From NCBI GenBank assembly GCA_028292075.1, contig JAQGNA010000466.1, forward strand, positions 1-12,325: 12,325 bases of DNA, given 5' to 3'. Below the pieces are notes generated by a model. It saw nothing but the letters and a program-made list of their open reading frames with translations. It did not search any database and was not told the DNA's origin. Below are positions 7,854 through 12,325 of this stretch, piece after piece. A program made the position numbers and the translations under genes. Each line of letters starts with the position of its first letter. The stretch's first letter is position 1. The stretch comes from Rhodoferax sp. Lineage in GTDB: Bacteria > Pseudomonadota > Gammaproteobacteria > Burkholderiales > Burkholderiaceae.

Positions 7854-8516
7854 ATGAAATTCGAGGCTGTGCTGTTCGACTGCGACGGGGTGCTGGTCGA
7901 TTCGGAACCCATCACCAACGGCATCTTGCGCGACATGCTGGAAGAACAGGGCTGGGTGCTGACGCCGGCCGAATGCATGCACATCTTTGTGGGCAAGGCG
8001 GTGAAGGACGAGGTGGGCGCCATCGAGGCCAACACCGGCAAACCTGTCACCGAGGCCTGGATGGCCGAGTTCCGCGCAAGGCGCAACCAGGGGCTCGAAG
8101 AGCGGCTTCTGGCCGTGCCGCTGATCCATCCGGCGGTCGAGGCCATTCACGGGCACCATGCCGGCCGCATCGCCTGCGCGTCCGGCGCCGACCGCTTCAA
8201 GGTGGAATTGCAGCTGGCCAAAGTGGGCCTGATGCGGTTCTTCGAGGGCCGGGTCTTCAGCGGACACGAAACGCCGCGCTCCAAGCCCTTCCCCGACGTC
8301 TACCTGGCCGCGGCAACGGCCCTGGGCGTCGATCCGGCGCGTTGCGCGGTGGTGGAAGACACCGTCACCGGGGTGATGGCCGGCGTGGCGGCAGGCGCCA
8401 CGGTGTTCGGCTATGTGCCCGGCACCCCGGAGCACGATGACCCGCATCCGCTGCTGGCGGCAGGCGCCACGGCGATTTTCGGCAGCATGGCCGAGTTGCC
8501 TGCGCTGGTCTGCTGA
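7854..8516 (+). CDS. HAD-superfamily phosphatase, beta-phosphoglucomutase/phosphoglycolate-phosphatase type
   Basis: This is a 220-residue cytoplasmic HAD hydrolase. Motif I DCDGVLVDSE gives nucleophile Asp9 and acid/base Asp11. Motif II is Ser110 in CASGA, motif III is Lys144 in SKPFPD, and motif IV is Glu168/Asp169 in VVEDTVTG. The helical cap between about residues 16 and 85 marks subfamily I. The set is complete, so an active phosphatase on a small phosphorylated metabolite (a sugar phosphate or phosphoglycolate) is expected. Sequence alone does not fix the substrate; YieH-like 6-phosphogluconate phosphatase is one possibility. AAAGGGA just upstream of the ATG is a strong ribosome-binding site. 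It follows the LuxR-type gene by 50 bp and may share its transcript. Confidence 0.9.
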   Translation: MKFEAVLFDCDGVLVDSEPITNGILRDMLEEQGWVLTPAECMHIFVGKAVKDEVGAIEANTGKPVTEAWMAEFRARRNQGLEERLLAVPLIHPAVEAIHGHHAGRIACASGADRFKVELQLAKVGLMRFFEGRVFSGHETPRSKPFPDVYLAAATALGVDPARCAVVEDTVTGVMAGVAAGATVFGYVPGTPEHDDPHPLLAAGATAIFGSMAELPALVC

Positions 8517-8629
8517 AGGTAAATTCTCGGCCGTCCCAGGGCGGTGCGGCGGTGCAGCCGGTATTGCCTAAGATGCGGTGACGTCCCCCCAGGACACGAG
8601 CCCGAAGGCATCAGACAGGAGACAAGGCC

Positions 8630-10342
8630 ATGACCGAACCGCACCTGACCCGCAGCATTGCCGCCGGCGCCACCGACGTCGCGCTGATCGAGTCCACCAT
8701 GGGTGACTTCTTCGACGCCATGGTGGCGCGCCAACCCGACCGCGAGGCACTCGTGAGCCGCCATCAGGGCCGGCGCTACAGCTACCGCGCCCTGCAGACC
8801 GAAGCGAACCAACTGGCAAGCGCCTTGCTGGACGCGGGGCTTCGGCCAGGCGACCGCGTGGGCATCTGGTCGCACAACAACGCGGAGTGGCTGCTGATGC
8901 AACTGGCCACGGCCAAGGTCGGGTTGATCCTGGTGAACATCAACCCGGCCTATCGCGCGTCAGAGCTTGAGTACGCGCTGAACAAGGTCGGTTGTCAGGC
9001 CTTGGTGACCATGCCGCGCTTCAAGACCAGCGACTACCTCGGCATCCTGCGCGAGCTTGCGCCCGAGCTCGGCACCGCAGTGCCAGGCCAGCTGCAGGCC
9101 GCGCGACTGCCGCAGCTGCGCACCGTGGTGTGGATCGACGTGGCGGGGCAGGGCGATGAAGTGCCTGGCGCGTTGCGGTTTACCGAGCTGCTGTCGCGCG
9201 GCGATGCGGCCGACCCCCGGGTCGATGCCATCGGCCGCACGTTGTCGGCGCGCGACCCGATCAACGTGCAGTTCACCAGCGGCACCACCGGCTTCCCCAA
9301 GGGCGCCACGCTCACCCACCGCAACATTTTGAACAACGGCTTCTTCATCGGCGAATGCATGCGCCTCACGCCGGACGACCGGCTGTGCATTCCGGTGCCG
9401 CTGTACCACTGCTTCGGCATGGTGCTGGGCAACCTGGCCTGCCTGACGCATGGCAGCACCATCGTCTATCCGAACGATGGCTTCGATGCGCTCAGTGTGC
9501 TGGAAACGGTGCAGGCCGAGCGCTGCACCGGGCTGCATGGCGTGCCCACGATGTTCATCGCCGAGCTCGACCATCCGCGCTTCAGCGAGTTCGATCTTTC
9601 CACCTTGCGCACCGGCATCATGGCCGGCTCGCCGTGCCCGATCGAGGTGATGAAGCGCGTCGTGGCCGACATGCACCTGACGCAGATCACCATCGCCTAT
9701 GGCATGACCGAGACCACCCCGGTGAGCTGCCAGAGCTCCACCGACACACCGCTCGACCGCCGCGTCGCCACCGTGGGCACGGTGCAGCCGCACCTCCAGG
9801 TGAAGATCATCGACGCTGGCACCGGCGAGGTCACACCACCGGGCGTGTCGGGCGAACTGTGCACCCGCGGCTATGCGGTCATGCACGGCTACTGGGGCGA
9901 TGAAGCGCGGACCCGCGAGGCCATCGACGCCGAAGGCTGGATGCACACCGGCGACCTGGCCACGATGGACGCCGAAGGCTATGTCAACATCGTCGGACGC
10001 ATCAAGGACCTGGTGATCCGCGGCGGCGAAAACGTCTACCCGCGCGAGATCGAGGAGTTTCTCTACCGCCATCCGCAGATCCAGGACGTTCAGGTGGTCG
10101 GCGTGCCCGACGCGCGCTACGGCGAGGAGTTGTGTGCCTGGGTCATTCCCCGCCCCGGGCAAAGCCTGACCGAAGACGCCGTGCGCGACTTCTGCCGCGG
10201 CCAGATCGCGCACTACAAGGTGCCGCGCTACGTGCGCTTCGTCGACCAGTTCCCGATGACCATCACCGGCAAGATCCAGAAGTTCCGCATCCGCGAGATC
10301 ATGAAGCAGGAGCTGGGGCTGGCCGAGGGCCGCACGGCCTGA
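8630..10342 (+). CDS. AMP-forming acyl-CoA synthetase, probably for branched/short-chain acids
   Basis: This 570-residue member of the ANL superfamily activates a carboxylic acid to its acyl-AMP and then its CoA thioester, using ATP. The P-loop [12 protein letters not shown] is at 215-226, the adenine-binding YGMTE at 357-361, the ribose-binding GD at 441-442, the hinge GRIKD at 456-460, the CoA-binding [13 protein letters not shown] at 464-476, and the catalytic Lys548 sits in ITGKIQK. All are intact and the length is normal. AGGAGA (8614-8619) precedes the ATG. Position beside liuB suggests a role in leucine/isovalerate breakdown, such as activating isovalerate or another short acid. From memory, similar AMP-binding proteins occur beside liu genes in other Burkholderiales. 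A medium-chain fatty acid substrate remains possible. The 308-bp gap to liuB implies a separate promoter there. Confidence 0.92.
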   Translation: MTEPHLTRSIAAGATDVALIESTMGDFFDAMVARQPDREALVSRHQGRRYSYRALQTEANQLASALLDAGLRPGDRVGIWSHNNAEWLLMQLATAKVGLILVNINPAYRASELEYALNKVGCQALVTMPRFKTSDYLGILRELAPELGTAVPGQLQAARLPQLRTVVWIDVAGQGDEVPGALRFTELLSRGDAADPRVDAIGRTLSARDPINVQFTSGTTGFPKGATLTHRNILNNGFFIGECMRLTPDDRLCIPVPLYHCFGMVLGNLACLTHGSTIVYPNDGFDALSVLETVQAERCTGLHGVPTMFIAELDHPRFSEFDLSTLRTGIMAGSPCPIEVMKRVVADMHLTQITIAYGMTETTPVSCQSSTDTPLDRRVATVGTVQPHLQVKIIDAGTGEVTPPGVSGELCTRGYAVMHGYWGDEARTREAIDAEGWMHTGDLATMDAEGYVNIVGRIKDLVIRGGENVYPREIEEFLYRHPQIQDVQVVGVPDARYGEELCAWVIPRPGQSLTEDAVRDFCRGQIAHYKVPRYVRFVDQFPMTITGKIQKFRIREIMKQELGLAEGRTA

Positions 10343-10562
10343 TTCCCATCGCCATGCGGCATGGCCCGAGGCCACGCCGCAGTCCATCGCAGCCTGCGCC
10401 ATCGCCGGCGCAACGTTGACAACAGACCTGCGGCCGCGTCGCCGCAGCAAGGGATTCCGGCAATGGCGCGGCAGGCCCCGCGGCCGGACACTGGCGCGTC
10501 CGCCCTGGTAGCGCCCGCCCGAAGCGATGGCGGTCCGACCGAGGCGGTCTCATTTTTTCCCC

Positions 10563-10568
10563 TAGAAT
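10563..10568 (+). promoter_or_regulatory. Candidate -10 element for liuB
   Basis: TAGAAT matches TATAAT at five of six positions and follows a T-run (10553-10558). No good -35 lies 16-18 bases upstream. Transcription would begin near 10575, inside the adjacent palindrome, which would suit repression by steric block. Alternatively, TTGACG at the left edge of the palindrome could be a -35 with a MerR-type long spacer, but no convincing -10 follows it. Confidence 0.35.
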
Positions 10569-10589
10569 TGACGTTTACGTAAACGTCAA
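10568..10589. promoter_or_regulatory. Perfect 22-bp palindromic operator upstream of liuB
   Basis: Each half-site is TTGACGTTTAC read inwards, and the second half is its exact reverse complement, with no gap and no mismatch. It ends 61 bases before the liuB start and overlaps the predicted -10 by one base. Perfect symmetry of this length next to a promoter strongly suggests a dimeric repressor site. The ACGT-rich form recalls the binding sites described for the MerR-family regulator LiuR of branched-chain amino acid degradation genes. That link is from memory and was not checked. No liuR gene is in the window. Confidence 0.75.
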
Positions 10590-10650
10590 CTGTCGAAGCC
10601 GGGTGCCGTGCCGGAAGAGACGGCCTGAAATAGAACGAGAAGGAAGCCGC

Positions 10651-12273
<1,623 letters not shown>

Positions 12274-12301
12274 TGCAGCCGCGCTCTCAAGGAAAACTGG
12301 C

Positions 12302-12325
12302 ATGGAACCGTTAAAAATCCGCGTC
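12302..12325 (+). CDS. Start of the next gene, possibly enoyl-CoA hydratase LiuC (3' partial)
   Basis: An ATG at 12302 lies 7 bases after AAGGAA (12289-12294) and 28 bases after the liuB stop, on the same strand. The eight visible codons give MEPLKIRV. In liu clusters the gene after liuB is usually the methylglutaconyl-CoA hydratase liuC, and a start of this style suits the crotonase family. Too little is visible to confirm the product. Confidence 0.5.

Larger units (their letters stand above)
10343..10650. other. 308-bp intergenic region before liuB
   Basis: No gene is credible here; the only open frame is low-complexity and Arg-rich. The first part holds three perfect small inverted repeats: 10351-10365 (GCCATG and CATGGC arms), 10395-10412 (TGCGCC and GGCGCA arms) and 10428-10447 (CTGCGGC and GCCGCAG arms). 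None has a U-tract, though one or more could end the synthetase transcript or form leader structure. A perfect -35 TTGACA (10416-10421) has no matching -10. The last part, from about 10550, is less GC-rich and carries the liuB promoter and palindrome, given separately. Confidence 0.6.

Noticed and set aside
8517..8629. Operator for the synthetase matching the liuB palindrome
   Set aside because: Only a short TGACGT match is present (near 8579), with no symmetric partner, so it is not supported as a site.
10416..10421. Perfect TTGACA -35 box as liuB promoter
   Set aside because: No -10-like hexamer lies 15-19 bases downstream; the region there is GC-rich with a hairpin.
8960..10450. 496-codon open frame antisense to the acyl-CoA synthetase
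   Set aside because: It lies wholly opposite conserved synthetase motifs, has repetitive His/Ala/Gly/Arg composition and no recognisable domain.

Overview
The window is GC-rich and densely coded. Its gene content points to a betaproteobacterium of the order Burkholderiales, probably Comamonadaceae and Variovorax-like. This is inferred from gene families, base composition and protein style; there is no rRNA in the window to confirm it. There are nine protein genes that are complete or nearly so (one lacks its 5' end), plus the first codons of a tenth. I found no tRNA, rRNA, CRISPR array, transposase, integrase or phage gene.

Layout. (1) 1-1453, plus strand: the end of a sugar ABC transporter operon, with a MalG-type inner-membrane permease (5' end cut off) followed by its MalK/UgpC-type ATPase. 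The permease resembles the Pseudomonas glucose/mannose permease GtsC. (2) 1501-3733, minus strand: a two-component system in the order response regulator then sensor kinase, convergent with the transporter. A GC-rich hairpin separates the two units. (3) 3903-5009, plus strand: a family 2 glycosyltransferase, divergent from the regulator. Its short intergenic region carries an extended -10 and two overlapping, mutually exclusive hairpins. (4) 5058-6785, minus strand: a large secreted lipoprotein of unknown function. (5) 6991-8516, plus strand: a LuxR-type HTH regulator and a HAD-family phosphatase, divergent from the lipoprotein across a 205-bp region with AT-rich palindromes. (6) 8630-12325, plus strand: an acyl-CoA synthetase, then a 308-bp regulatory gap with a perfect 22-bp palindrome, then liuB (methylcrotonoyl-CoA carboxylase carboxyltransferase subunit), then the first eight codons of the next gene, probably liuC.

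How the genes work together. The right end is part of a leucine/isovalerate degradation (liu) locus. The synthetase would activate a branched or short-chain acid to its CoA ester. LiuB, with a biotinylated LiuD subunit outside the window, would carboxylate 3-methylcrotonyl-CoA, and a hydratase would take the next step. The palindrome is the best candidate operator and may bind a LiuR-like MerR regulator. The left end imports a sugar, and the adjacent two-component system could in principle control that uptake. The middle (glycosyltransferase, lipoprotein, LuxR regulator) has a cell-surface flavour but no firm pathway.

I found no convincing new multi-gene system. The points most worth checking are the palindrome before liuB, the overlapping hairpins before the glycosyltransferase, and the uncharacterised lipoprotein with its divergent LuxR regulator.
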